In this document: positions 39,579 to 48,212 of the stretch, piece after piece
Layout of the letters: each line of letters starts with the position of its first letter
Position numbering within the stretch: position 1 is the stretch's first letter
Assembly (NCBI GenBank): GCA_949293265.1
Contig: CASFCK010000001.1
Location: 62,001 to 126,000, forward strand
Origin: an uncultured bacterium
GTDB taxonomy: Bacteria > Bacillota_I > Bacilli_A > Acholeplasmatales > Anaeroplasmataceae
DNA length: 64,000 nucleotides
Direction: 5' to 3'
Program-made: the position numbers and the translations under genes
The notes under the pieces: generated by a model
What the model saw: only the letters and a program-made list of their open reading frames with translations
Told to the model about the DNA's origin: nothing
Databases searched by the model: none

Positions 39579-41262
39579 ATATTTTATTTACAATAGCTAA
39601 TACTGCATCAGATAATTTTTGAACCTTTTCATCTGCTGCTTGTTCACTAGAAGCTTTAACACCATAATAAACTTTAAGTTTTGGTTCAGTTCCGCTTGGG
39701 CGTAATACGAACCACGTATCGTCAGGTAAATAATATTTAATCACGTTAGATTTTGGCAAATTAATAGGTGTTTTTTCATTTGTTTCTAAATTAGTACTTA
39801 CGCCTAATTTAACATCATCTTTAACTAGGATTTTAAATCCATTCACTTCAATATCATTATTGCGGAAATAATCCATGATTAAATTGATTTTTTTAGTACC
39901 ATCTAAACCTTTTAGTACTATATTAGTAATTCCTTCTTTGTAATAACCATATTCTTTATAGATAGATTCTAGTGCATCATAAAGGTCCATACCTTTAGTC
40001 TTATAATATGCTGCAGTTTCAGATAGCATTAAAATAGCTTGAATAGAATCTTTATCTCTTACAATTGGACTTACTAAACAACCATATGATTCTTCAAAAC
40101 CGAATACATATGTTCCTTTACCTTGTTCCATTTCGCGAGCTTTTTCACCAATGAATTTGAAACCAGTTAAAGTTATTTCAACTTTCATACCATATTTTTT
40201 AGCAATCATAACAGGAAGGCTTGAAGATACATTTGTTGTAAATACATAACCATCTTTTGGTAAGGTATTTAATTCTTTTCTAGTCATTAAAATATAATTT
40301 AAAACTAATGCTGCAGTTTGATTTCCTGTAAATAAATGATATTTACCATTATGTAAAACAGCAATTCCTAATCTATCGGCATCAGGATCAGTAGCTAAAA
40401 CGATGTCAGCTCCAATTTGACTTGCTAATTCTATACCTTCATCAAATGCTTCTTTGTTTTCTGGATTAGAAGTTTTAACACCACTAAAATCAGGGTCACA
40501 GGTCATTTGACTAGCCACAGGTGTAACATCATACCCACATGAACGTAAAACATCGACCGCAAAGACTTGGCCTGTACCATGTAAAGGCGTATATACCATT
40601 TTAAAGTTTTTAGGTAAATTAGGTCTTAAAACTATTTTTTTAACTTCATTAATATAAATATCATCTACATCTTTACCAATAATTTGGATTAAATCATGAT
40701 TTTTACTATGATCAATCGCGAAATAATCTGTTATTTTATTTATTTCAGCTATAACTTTATCAGCTTCTTTAGGAACTAATTGGCAACCTGTTTCATCATA
40801 TATTTTATAGCCATTATATTCTTTTGGATTATGACTTGCAGTAATCATAATACCACCAACACAACCAAAGTGTCTTACGGCAAATGATAATTCAGGAGTA
40901 GGTCTTAAAGCTTCAAACAAATAAACTTTAAAGCCTAATGTAGCAAGTACTTCGGCTGACATGCGTGAAAATTCTTTTGAATAATGACGGTTATCAAAGG
41001 AAATTGCTACACCTCTTTGATGTGCATCTTTAAAAGTTTCTAAATAGCGGCCAAAGCCTAATGTAGCTTTAGCTACAATATAAACATTCATTCGATTTGT
41101 ACCAGCCCCTAATATGCCACGTAGGCCACCAGTCCCAAATTCTAAATCAGTAGTAAACGCTTCTTGTTTTGCTTTATCATCCATTTTATTTAATTCAGCT
41201 TTTAAGTCGGCAGCTAAATCTTTATAATTAGCCCATAAGTTATATTTTTCTAAATAATTCAT
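39577..41262 (-). CDS. pgcA: Phosphoglucomutase/phosphomannomutase (alpha-D-phosphohexomutase)
   Basis: 561 aa, the usual size of Firmicutes PgcA. The phosphoserine loop TASHNPKEYNGYKIY, the metal loop DPDADRLGIAV, the sugar-binding GFEESYGCL and the C-terminal phosphate loop RPSGTEPKLKVYY are intact. It interconverts glucose-1-phosphate and glucose-6-phosphate, feeding UDP-glucose and glycogen or receiving glucose-1-P from starch breakdown. That suits the starch locus at the right end, though the two are 20 kb apart. Mannose-phosphate activity cannot be excluded. Monocistronic. Confidence 0.94.
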   Translation of the reverse strand: MNYLEKYNLWANYKDLAADLKAELNKMDDKAKQEAFTTDLEFGTGGLRGILGAGTNRMNVYIVAKATLGFGRYLETFKDAHQRGVAISFDNRHYSKEFSRMSAEVLATLGFKVYLFEALRPTPELSFAVRHFGCVGGIMITASHNPKEYNGYKIYDETGCQLVPKEADKVIAEINKITDYFAIDHSKNHDLIQIIGKDVDDIYINEVKKIVLRPNLPKNFKMVYTPLHGTGQVFAVDVLRSCGYDVTPVASQMTCDPDFSGVKTSNPENKEAFDEGIELASQIGADIVLATDPDADRLGIAVLHNGKYHLFTGNQTAALVLNYILMTRKELNTLPKDGYVFTTNVSSSLPVMIAKKYGMKVEITLTGFKFIGEKAREMEQGKGTYVFGFEESYGCLVSPIVRDKDSIQAILMLSETAAYYKTKGMDLYDALESIYKEYGYYKEGITNIVLKGLDGTKKINLIMDYFRNNDIEVNGFKILVKDDVKLGVSTNLETNEKTPINLPKSNVIKYYLPDDTWFVLRPSGTEPKLKVYYGVKASSEQAADEKVQKLSDAVLAIVNKI

Positions 41263-41324
41263 CTCTATTTACCTCTTTCTTTTTTAATTTTAGCATATTT
41301 TGAAAAGGCTTTCAACAAAAAGAA

Positions 41325-41351
41325 AAAAATATCTAGGAACTAGATATTTTT
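41325..41351 (-). terminator. Terminator after coaX
   Basis: AAAAATATCTAG-TTC-CTAGATATTTTT perfect 12-bp stem overlapping the coaX stop, followed by T-rich sequence. Confidence 0.85.
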
Positions 41352-42086
41352 GTAATAAATTGTTATTAAACCTTCTAAAATTAAATCTTCATAAATTGAA
41401 ATTTGTTCATTACATAGCGGAATAATAAGTTTTGCTAAACCACCTGTAGCTATAATTCTTAAATTTGGCTTATTTAATTCACTTTTAATCTTAGAAATCA
41501 TTCCATCAATCATTGAACTAAATCCATAAATTATACCTGATTGCATACATGGAACTGTACTTGTATTCAAAACCTTTTTAGGTGCTACTAATTCGATATT
41601 TGGTAATAATGCCGCATGAGTGATCATCGCTTTCGTAGATACTGCGACACCAGGACCTATTGCTACCCCAATTAGACTATTATTAGTTACATACAAATAT
41701 TTAGTTGCTGTACCTAAATCTAAAATTAAGCATTCATCATAATGGTTTAGAGCCGCTATACTGCAAGCTATTAAATCTGAACCTACGCCTTTTGGCTCAT
41801 CCGTTTTGATGTTTAGACCAGTTTTCATACCATAACCCATTATTTTTGAGTCAATGTTTAATAAAATTTTAATTCCTTTTTTAATTGTACTTGTTAAAAT
41901 TGGGACTACACTACATATTAAAACATCATCGATATTATATTTGGCTAATAATGGAGCTAAAATAAGTAAATATTCATCAGCTGATTTATTTATGTCACTA
42001 TTAACCCTAAAAGATTTAATTATTTTTTTGTTTTCTTCAATCCCTAAAAATATTGAAGAATTTCCTATATCAATTAATAAATGCAT
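41340..42086 (-). CDS. coaX: Type III pantothenate kinase
   Basis: 248 aa; phosphorylates pantothenate as the first step of coenzyme A synthesis. The ASKHA-fold motifs are present: N-terminal LLIDIGNSSIFLG phosphate loop, the PKGVGSDLIACSIAAL block (type III pattern GxDR-like region with D), LILDLGTATKYLYV and IATGGLAKLI. I start it at ATG 42086 directly after AGGAGAAAT; a start at 42122 would overlap the gene upstream and lack a ribosome site. It follows an ECF transporter S subunit by 7 bases, which points to coupled vitamin uptake and activation. Confidence 0.9.
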   Translation of the reverse strand: MHLLIDIGNSSIFLGIEENKKIIKSFRVNSDINKSADEYLLILAPLLAKYNIDDVLICSVVPILTSTIKKGIKILLNIDSKIMGYGMKTGLNIKTDEPKGVGSDLIACSIAALNHYDECLILDLGTATKYLYVTNNSLIGVAIGPGVAVSTKAMITHAALLPNIELVAPKKVLNTSTVPCMQSGIIYGFSSMIDGMISKIKSELNKPNLRIIATGGLAKLIIPLCNEQISIYEDLILEGLITIYYKNI

Positions 42087-42093
42087 ATTTCTC

Positions 42094-42783
42094 CTATTTA
42101 AACAATTTGTCGCTATCGACATCTACAAAAGTGACTTCTTCTTTCTTATCTTCTATATACAAATCAAATTGATTTTGAAAGCCTAGATTAGATTGATGAG
42201 CTAAAATTTTAACTAAATAGACTAATGCCGGACTACAAATAGCACTAACTAAAAATTCAATTAGGAAATTAGTAGTAAATGTCGCAGCTACAACTAAGCT
42301 AAATGCTTCACCTAAATTGCCACTTTCTGAATATAAATTAGTAAACATAAAAGTTGCACCTAAAATAAAAATACCAGTATTTAATATAGGGGTAATTAAA
42401 GCACTAGCTGTGATCGCAGTGGCAAATTTAGTTTTTTTATAGTTTTCCTTGATTTTAATTGCAGTTATACCATTAAATACTAAACCGGCAATTAAACCAG
42501 CAACGCCAGTTTTAACTAAACATAGTAAAATAGTGAGCCAAACATTAAAGCTTAAGAAAAATGTTGTACCAGGAGCAACTAATATAATAGCTCCCATTGC
42601 CATACCTAAGACCATACCGGTTAGAGGACCATACAAGATAGCACCCATAGTTAAGGGAATTAAAGCAAGTGTAATGTTCACAGGTCCAAATGAAATATAG
42701 TTTGAGATTAGTTGTAAAATAATAACTAATGCGAGTAGGACACCTATTCCTACTAATTTTTTAATTTTTTTTAAATTATTCAT
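42094..42783 (-). CDS. ECF transporter S component, probably for pantothenate
   Basis: 229 aa with about six membrane helices (VGIGVLLALVIILQLI, ITLALIPLTMGAILYGPL, MVLGMAMGAIILV, WLTILLCLVKTGVAGLIAGLV, ...). It shows the S-component hallmark of alanine-small-residue faces and the FGPVNITLALIPLTMGAILYGP motif of PanT/BioY/FolT-type proteins. It works with shared EcfA-A'-T modules, not found in this window. Co-transcription with coaX suggests pantothenate as cargo (PanT); this is by context only. The C-terminal ~25 residues are charged. Confidence 0.82.
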   Translation of the reverse strand: MNNLKKIKKLVGIGVLLALVIILQLISNYISFGPVNITLALIPLTMGAILYGPLTGMVLGMAMGAIILVAPGTTFFLSFNVWLTILLCLVKTGVAGLIAGLVFNGITAIKIKENYKKTKFATAITASALITPILNTGIFILGATFMFTNLYSESGNLGEAFSLVVAATFTTNFLIEFLVSAICSPALVYLVKILAHQSNLGFQNQFDLYIEDKKEEVTFVDVDSDKLFK

Positions 42784-42859
42784 ATTTTTTCCTTTCTCTT
42801 GAGGCCATAAAGGTCCCCATAGCGTTAAATATTATACTTATTTAATACATAGTTGTAAA

Positions 42860-42884
42860 GAAAAAAAGTAACCGAAGTTACTTT
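42860..42884 (-). terminator. Terminator of ychF
   Basis: AAAGTAAC-TTCG-GTTACTTT UUCG-type tetraloop stem followed by a T-run on the minus strand. Confidence 0.85.
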
Positions 42885-43984
42885 GTTACATTAAATTTAA
42901 ATAACATTATATCGCCATCTTGAACGACATAATCTTTACCTTCTTGCCTTACTAAACCAGCCTCACGAGCTTTTAAATATGTACCAGATGAAACTAAATC
43001 ATTATATGATACGGTTTCTGCCTTAATAAACCCCTTCTCAAAATCAGTATGAATAACACCAGCACATTCTGGAGCCTTCATTCCTTTTTTAAAAGTCCAA
43101 GCTCGACATTCATCTGGTCCGGTTGTAAAGAAAGTTTGATAGCCAAGCAATTTATATGTTTCCTTGATAAGACGGTTTAAACCAGGTTCTGCAATACCTA
43201 ATTCAGCTAAAAATTCTTTTTCGTCTTCGTCAGATAGGCTTGCTAATTCACTTTCTATTTCAGCACTAATCGGGCAAATCATTGAGCCTTCATTTAGGGC
43301 ATATGCTTTAAATGCATTATATACTTCATCTTCTTCTGGAGCTATTAAGTAATCATCTTTTATATTGGCAATGTACATGAATGGTTTAGCAGTTAATAAA
43401 CTATAATTTTTAACATATTTCAATTCAGTTTCAGAAAAATTCATACTTCTAACCGGCATTTCATTTATAAGCGTGGCTTCAATTCTTTTTAATAATTCAT
43501 ACTCAAACGGTGCATCATCAGTTTTAGTTTGAGCTTTTTTTTCTAATTTTGGTATTCTTTTACTAACAACATCTAAATCCGCTAAAATTAATTCTAAATT
43601 GATGATTTTAGCATCCCGAATTGGATCGATAGAACCTTCAACATGAACTACATTAGAATCTTTGAAGCATCTAACAACTTGTAATATTGCATCACAATTC
43701 CTGATATTAGCTAAAAATTGATTTCCCAATCCTTCCCCTTTTGAGGCGCCTTTAACAAGTCCGGCAATATCAGTGAATTCACAAGTTGCGGGAGTACTTT
43801 TTTTAGGATTATACATTTTGGTTAAAACTGCTAATCTTTCATCCGGTACTGCAACAATACCAACATTAGGTTCTATTGTTGCAAAGGGATAATTAGCGGC
43901 TAAAACTTGTGATTTAGTTATAGCGTTAAATAAAGTAGATTTACCTACATTAGGTAAACCTACTATTCCTGCAGTAAGTGGCAT
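42878..43984 (-). CDS. ychF: Redox-regulated ATPase YchF (Obg family)
   Basis: 368 aa, standard. G1 GLPNVGKSTLFNAI, G2/G3 with DIAGLVKGASKGEGLGNQFLANIR, and the C-terminal TGS domain (LLGYQTFFTTGPDECRAWTFKKG). YchF prefers ATP over GTP and associates with ribosomes; it negatively regulates the oxidative-stress response in E. coli. It follows ppa by 10 bases and shares its operon. Confidence 0.96.
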   Translation of the reverse strand: MPLTAGIVGLPNVGKSTLFNAITKSQVLAANYPFATIEPNVGIVAVPDERLAVLTKMYNPKKSTPATCEFTDIAGLVKGASKGEGLGNQFLANIRNCDAILQVVRCFKDSNVVHVEGSIDPIRDAKIINLELILADLDVVSKRIPKLEKKAQTKTDDAPFEYELLKRIEATLINEMPVRSMNFSETELKYVKNYSLLTAKPFMYIANIKDDYLIAPEEDEVYNAFKAYALNEGSMICPISAEIESELASLSDEDEKEFLAELGIAEPGLNRLIKETYKLLGYQTFFTTGPDECRAWTFKKGMKAPECAGVIHTDFEKGFIKAETVSYNDLVSSGTYLKAREAGLVRQEGKDYVVQDGDIMLFKFNVTK

Positions 43985-43994
43985 ATTTTTCTCC

Positions 43995-44534
43995 TTAATT
44001 TCTATTTATATATAATTCGTTATAAGCTTTAATTGAATCGTCTATAACTTTAATTGCGTCCTTACGACCTAAAACTTCAAGAACGCTAGTTTCTTTATCT
44101 TCTAATTGTTTATAGACTGTAAAAAAGTGACGAATTTCATTAAATTGATGAATTGGTAACTCACTAATATCGGTATAGGAATTGAACGAAGGGTCACCAA
44201 AAGGAATGGCAATGATTTTCTCATCGACTTCATCATTATCAATCATTTTTACTACCCCAATCGGATAACAGCGTACTAAAACAAGCGGATCTAATATTTC
44301 ACTACATAAAACTAAGACATCTAATGGATCGTGGTCTTGTGAATAAGTACGTGGTATAAAACCATAATTTGCAGGATAGTGAGTAGAAGTGTATAAAACA
44401 CGGTCTAAAATAATTAAACCTGTTTCTTTATCTAACTCGTATTTCTTTTTACTCCCTTTTGGGATTTCTACACATACTATAAAGTCTTCAGTCTTAATTC
44501 TGTCATCGTCAATTGAATGCCATATATTATTCAT
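43995..44534 (-). CDS. ppa: Soluble inorganic pyrophosphatase (family I)
   Basis: 179 aa cytosolic Mg-dependent pyrophosphatase. Metal and phosphate residues are visible in EIPKGSKKKYELDKETG, YPANYGFIPRTY and DHDPLDVLVLC (the DxDPxD signature), with KMIDNDEVDEKI further on. Hydrolysis of PPi pulls biosynthetic reactions forward. Many Bacilli instead use the Mn-dependent family II enzyme, so family I here is of some taxonomic value. First gene before ychF. Confidence 0.95.
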   Translation of the reverse strand: MNNIWHSIDDDRIKTEDFIVCVEIPKGSKKKYELDKETGLIILDRVLYTSTHYPANYGFIPRTYSQDHDPLDVLVLCSEILDPLVLVRCYPIGVVKMIDNDEVDEKIIAIPFGDPSFNSYTDISELPIHQFNEIRHFFTVYKQLEDKETSVLEVLGRKDAIKVIDDSIKAYNELYINRN

Positions 44535-44581
44535 TTATATCATTCCCTTCTTTTGTGGGATTATTTTATCACATTTAACAG

Positions 44582-45490
44582 TTAATTTAAATATAAAACC
44601 TGATAGAATTTTGCTTCTACTCGTTCATATTTATGTTTTTCATCTTCATCAAATGTAAAATCGGCATCTTTTAAATAACCATCTTGTAAAACAATTACTG
44701 GTCTAGCTGTATAGATGAGCTTACCATTATAATTAGTAGGGGCATCAATACATAATATTGTTTTAGTTTCTTTAATAATATTACGAATTATAAAATTTAT
44801 ACAATTAGCTATACCATATTCCGTTCTTTGTTTAACTTTAAAGATGTTAGACCCGGCTTTAACAACGGCATCTTTAAATGTTTCTTCATCATAACTTAAG
44901 TTATGCTCTTTTAAATAGGTAAAAAAGGGCTTTTTAGCAATAGTCGTATTACTAAACGCATATATTAGATCAACACCATGTTCACCAAAGGCATAGGCAT
45001 CAATTATATTTGGGTCTATATTATAAATATCACTAATAGCCCATTTTAGGCGGATAGAATCTAATATTGTTCCGCTTCCTAATACTCTTTTAGGGTCAAT
45101 TTTAGTAGCATCAACAATTAGTTTAGTAATGATTTCACAAGGATTTGTTATATTTAAAATAATACCTTTATAGCCAATAAAATGTTTAAATAAATCTAAA
45201 ATTATTGGCTTATTAGCTGATAATTCTGCCATACGATCTGAAGTTGTAACTTTTGCTGAAGCAGTATTTATTAAAATATCAGTAGAAAATAAATCTTTAA
45301 TTTCAGCCGGTATAACTTTAACTATTTTTTCGTTAATCATTGCAGCTTGGGCTAAATCATTTCTTTGAGCCATTAATAAGTTTTTATTTAAATCATATAT
45401 ATATAATTCATCGATTAAAGAATCATTTATTAAAGCATGACAAATTGCAGCCCCTGCATATCCTAAACCTATTACTCCAATTTTAGTCAT
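44582..45490 (-). CDS. Lactate/malate dehydrogenase-fold NAD-dependent oxidoreductase, divergent
   Basis: 302 aa. N-terminal Rossmann GVIGLGYAGAAICHAL with the Asp (D33) that prefers NAD; NITNPCEI (116-118) where LDH/MDH has NPVD; ILDSIR with the substrate Arg; and catalytic His in GEHG (169-172). The mobile loop usually reading QKPGETR is replaced by AKVTTSDRMAEL, so substrate choice cannot be set. It overlaps the flavoprotein gene by 8 bases, suggesting a coupled redox role. Lactate dehydrogenase is the simplest guess for a fermenter but is not proven. Confidence 0.75.
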   Translation of the reverse strand: MTKIGVIGLGYAGAAICHALINDSLIDELYIYDLNKNLLMAQRNDLAQAAMINEKIVKVIPAEIKDLFSTDILINTASAKVTTSDRMAELSANKPIILDLFKHFIGYKGIILNITNPCEIITKLIVDATKIDPKRVLGSGTILDSIRLKWAISDIYNIDPNIIDAYAFGEHGVDLIYAFSNTTIAKKPFFTYLKEHNLSYDEETFKDAVVKAGSNIFKVKQRTEYGIANCINFIIRNIIKETKTILCIDAPTNYNGKLIYTARPVIVLQDGYLKDADFTFDEDEKHKYERVEAKFYQVLYLN

Positions 45491-46337
45491 TTTGTAGCCT
45501 CAAAAACTCTTTAATATTATATGCTGCATTAGCTCCATCGCTAGCAGCTTTGACTACCTGTAACAAACCACCAATAACATCACCAGCCGCAAAAATACCC
45601 GGAATGTTAGTCATATAATTTTGATTTACTACAAGATTGTTATTATTAATTTCTAACCCTAAGTGTTTAGCTAAAGTGAAGGCATTTTGACTACCTAAAG
45701 CGATAAATAAACCATCTAATTGATATTTTTTGTCATCACAGAGAACAAATTCTAATTTATCATCGCCACCTAATTTAGTTATTTTAGAAGTGATAACAGC
45801 TATATCATTTGGTAAACTAATTTTTAATTTTTCCCCATTTGTAAACACAGTAATATCTTTAGTAAGTGGTAATAAAGCATTTAATTCATTTACCATATAT
45901 TCATTATAACCAACTATACCTATTTTTTTCTTTCTGTAGAAGAAACCATCACAGGTAGCACAATAAGAGACACCCTTGCCTTCATATTGTTTAGCTAGTT
46001 GAAAGCTATTTCTTGCTTTACCGGTAGCAATTAAAATAGTCTTAGCTTGATATTCATTTTTAGTTGTTTTAACATCAAAACAATTATTACCATATTCAAT
46101 AGCTATAACTTCATCTTTATTAATCATAACATCTAAATTTAGTGCATTTTTTAAGGCATTTTTAGCTAAATCTAAACCTGATAATTTACCAACACCATAA
46201 TAATTTTCTATTTCATGAGCTTTTTCTAACGCTCCTAAATCTTTACCTATAACTAAGGCATTTAAGCCATATCTTTTTAAATATATTCCTGCTTCTATAC
46301 CTGCAGGTCCCATACCAATTATTATTGAATCAAACAA
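45483..46337 (-). CDS. Thioredoxin reductase-like flavoprotein without NADPH motifs (FFTR-like)
   Basis: 284 aa. FAD motif GMGPAGIEAG (8-17), the redox-active pair CATC (126-129) in SYCATCDGFFYRK and the C-terminal FAD motif GIFAAGDVIGG are those of low-molecular-weight thioredoxin reductases. The NADPH loop GGGDSA is replaced by GIVGYNEYMV (140-149), and the HRRxxxR motif by VFTNGEKLKISLP. Loss of both is the mark of ferredoxin-dependent flavin thioredoxin reductases (FFTR) described in clostridia. It probably reduces thioredoxin with another donor. It follows trmL by 2 bases and overlaps the LDH-fold gene. Confidence 0.8.
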   Translation of the reverse strand: MFDSIIIGMGPAGIEAGIYLKRYGLNALVIGKDLGALEKAHEIENYYGVGKLSGLDLAKNALKNALNLDVMINKDEVIAIEYGNNCFDVKTTKNEYQAKTILIATGKARNSFQLAKQYEGKGVSYCATCDGFFYRKKKIGIVGYNEYMVNELNALLPLTKDITVFTNGEKLKISLPNDIAVITSKITKLGGDDKLEFVLCDDKKYQLDGLFIALGSQNAFTLAKHLGLEINNNNLVVNQNYMTNIPGIFAAGDVIGGLLQVVKAASDGANAAYNIKEFLRLQND

Positions 46338-46339
46338 AA

Positions 46340-46873
46340 TTACACCTCCTCGTGTTTAAATTGATCAATGAAAAATTCACCTTTTAAAGAATCAGGTTCA
46401 TGGTTGATTAAATTAGGATTTATAATACTTGAACTTGCTAAATAAAGCATTATTGCAACACAATTAGATAAATTTAAGCTCCTAACCTTATTAGTTGTTG
46501 GTATTCTAAATGTTTTATCTAAGTTAGATGCAATAAATTCATATGGTAAACCTGTACTTTCTTTACCAAAGATTAAATAGATATCTTTATCACATTTTGT
46601 AAAATCTATTTCTTTAGGACTTTTATGACCATAGCGTGATAAAATATAAAATTCACCTTTGTTTTTATTTAAAAAATCAGTCAAATTATCATATTCTTCA
46701 TATTCTAAATATTTAAAATAGTCTAGTCTTGCTCTTTTTAAATGTTTTTCATCTAAGCTAAACCCATAAGGCTTTATTAAATGTAGTTTAGCGTCAAACC
46801 CTACACAACTACGCATAATATTACCTGTATTTTGAGGTATTTCAGGTTCAAATAACACAACATTTAATTTCAT
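46340..46873 (-). CDS. trmL: tRNA (cytidine/uridine-34 2'-O)-methyltransferase
   Basis: 177 aa SPOUT-class methyltransferase. The opening NVVLFEPEIPQNTGNIMRSC and the trefoil-knot segments FGKESTGLPYEF and VRSLNLSNCVAIMLY are diagnostic. It methylates the wobble ribose of tRNA-Leu isoacceptors using S-adenosylmethionine. Overlaps rimO by 4 bases. Confidence 0.94.
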   Translation of the reverse strand: MKLNVVLFEPEIPQNTGNIMRSCVGFDAKLHLIKPYGFSLDEKHLKRARLDYFKYLEYEEYDNLTDFLNKNKGEFYILSRYGHKSPKEIDFTKCDKDIYLIFGKESTGLPYEFIASNLDKTFRIPTTNKVRSLNLSNCVAIMLYLASSSIINPNLINHEPDSLKGEFFIDQFKHEEV

Positions 46874-48165
46874 ATTTCTTCACCAACTAAACTGTAAGCA
46901 TCAGCATCTTTAATTTTTATTTTAACTAAATCACCTAATTTATGTTCATCTTTTGCCGCTACATAAATAACCCCGTCAATATCATCAGGTGCATACATAT
47001 AATTTCTAGCTAAATACATTAAATTTTCTGCATCATAACCGGTTATAAAACAGTCATCAATTATGGTGTTAATATATTTTTCTTGTTTTTTACGGGCTAT
47101 ATTTTCCTGGATTTGCATGACTTTATTATAGCGTGTTTTTTTAATTCTTTCTTTAATTTGATTTGGCATTTTAGCGCCTTTAGTTCCTTCTTCTTTAGAA
47201 TAGGTAAAAGCACCAAGACGATCAAATTTAACTTCCTCTATAAATTCAATTAAATTATCTATATCTAAATCAGTTTCACCAGGGAAACCAACTATTAAAG
47301 TTGTCCTTATAATGGCGTTAGGGATTTCTTTTTTTATCTTTCTAAAAAGATCTAATAAGTATTCTTTATTACCACGCCGATTCATAGCTTTTAATAGACT
47401 ATCTTCGCTATGTTGAATTGGAATATCAAAATAAGGCATGATTTTTGAATTGTTTTTAATAAATTGAATTAGCAAATCATTTACAATATCAGGATATAGA
47501 TATAGTAATCTTACTTTAAAATCACCAGGTATTTTTACTATTTCAGCCAACAAATTAACTATGCTATTTTCTTTATATATATCATAGCCATATCTAGTAG
47601 TATCTTGGCTTATTAAATTAATTTCATATGCTCCATCTTTAACTGCTTGACTAACTTCATTAACTATGTCGTCAATCGTCCTTGATTTCAATTTGCCTCT
47701 AATTAAAGGTATAGCACAAAAAGCACAATGATTTAAGCAACCTTCAGATATTTTAATATAGCGCATATAATTAGGGGTTGATATATGTTTATTTAAAAAA
47801 GATAATTCACCTTGATAATCAGATTTGTAAAGATTATTTATTATTTTGCTAAAATTAGAATAATCCTTAATTGGAATAAAAGCATCTACTTCTGGCAATA
47901 GTTGAGCTAAATTATCATATCTTTGCGGTAAACAACCACACACAACTAGTTTTTTATTACCAGTTTTATAATCAGCTAAACTTAAAATTGTATCAATCGC
48001 TTCTTTTCTTGCGCTTTCTATAAATGCACAAGTATTGACCATTAATAAATCTGCTTCATTTGGTTCATCTACTAATATAGCTTTATTTTTTTCTAACAAA
48101 CCTATTATTAGTTCACTATCTACTCTATTTTTAGCACACCCTAAGCTTATTAAGTATATTTTCAT
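46870..48165 (-). CDS. rimO: Ribosomal protein S12 methylthiotransferase RimO
   Basis: 431 aa. It has three domains. The N-terminal MTTase domain has three cluster cysteines (GCAKNRVDSE, NTCAFIESA, VVCGCLPQR). The radical SAM core carries CLNHCAFCAIP (CX3CX2C). The C-terminal TRAM-like domain follows from about residue 365. It adds a methylthio group to Asp of S12. The RGKLKSR sequence after the radical SAM motif favours RimO over MiaB. It leads the trmL-trxB-like-LDH chain of overlapping genes. Confidence 0.94.
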   Translation of the reverse strand: MKIYLISLGCAKNRVDSELIIGLLEKNKAILVDEPNEADLLMVNTCAFIESARKEAIDTILSLADYKTGNKKLVVCGCLPQRYDNLAQLLPEVDAFIPIKDYSNFSKIINNLYKSDYQGELSFLNKHISTPNYMRYIKISEGCLNHCAFCAIPLIRGKLKSRTIDDIVNEVSQAVKDGAYEINLISQDTTRYGYDIYKENSIVNLLAEIVKIPGDFKVRLLYLYPDIVNDLLIQFIKNNSKIMPYFDIPIQHSEDSLLKAMNRRGNKEYLLDLFRKIKKEIPNAIIRTTLIVGFPGETDLDIDNLIEFIEEVKFDRLGAFTYSKEEGTKGAKMPNQIKERIKKTRYNKVMQIQENIARKKQEKYINTIIDDCFITGYDAENLMYLARNYMYAPDDIDGVIYVAAKDEHKLGDLVKIKIKDADAYSLVGEEI

Positions 48166-48184
48166 CTTATTAGTCCTTTCATAG

Positions 48185-48212
48185 AAAAAAGGAATATTGC
48201 TATTCCATTTTT
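48185..48212 (-). terminator. Terminator of the unknown gene at 48200
   Basis: GGAATA / TATTCC stem with loop TTGC and A/T-rich flanks giving a minus-strand T-run. Confidence 0.7.
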
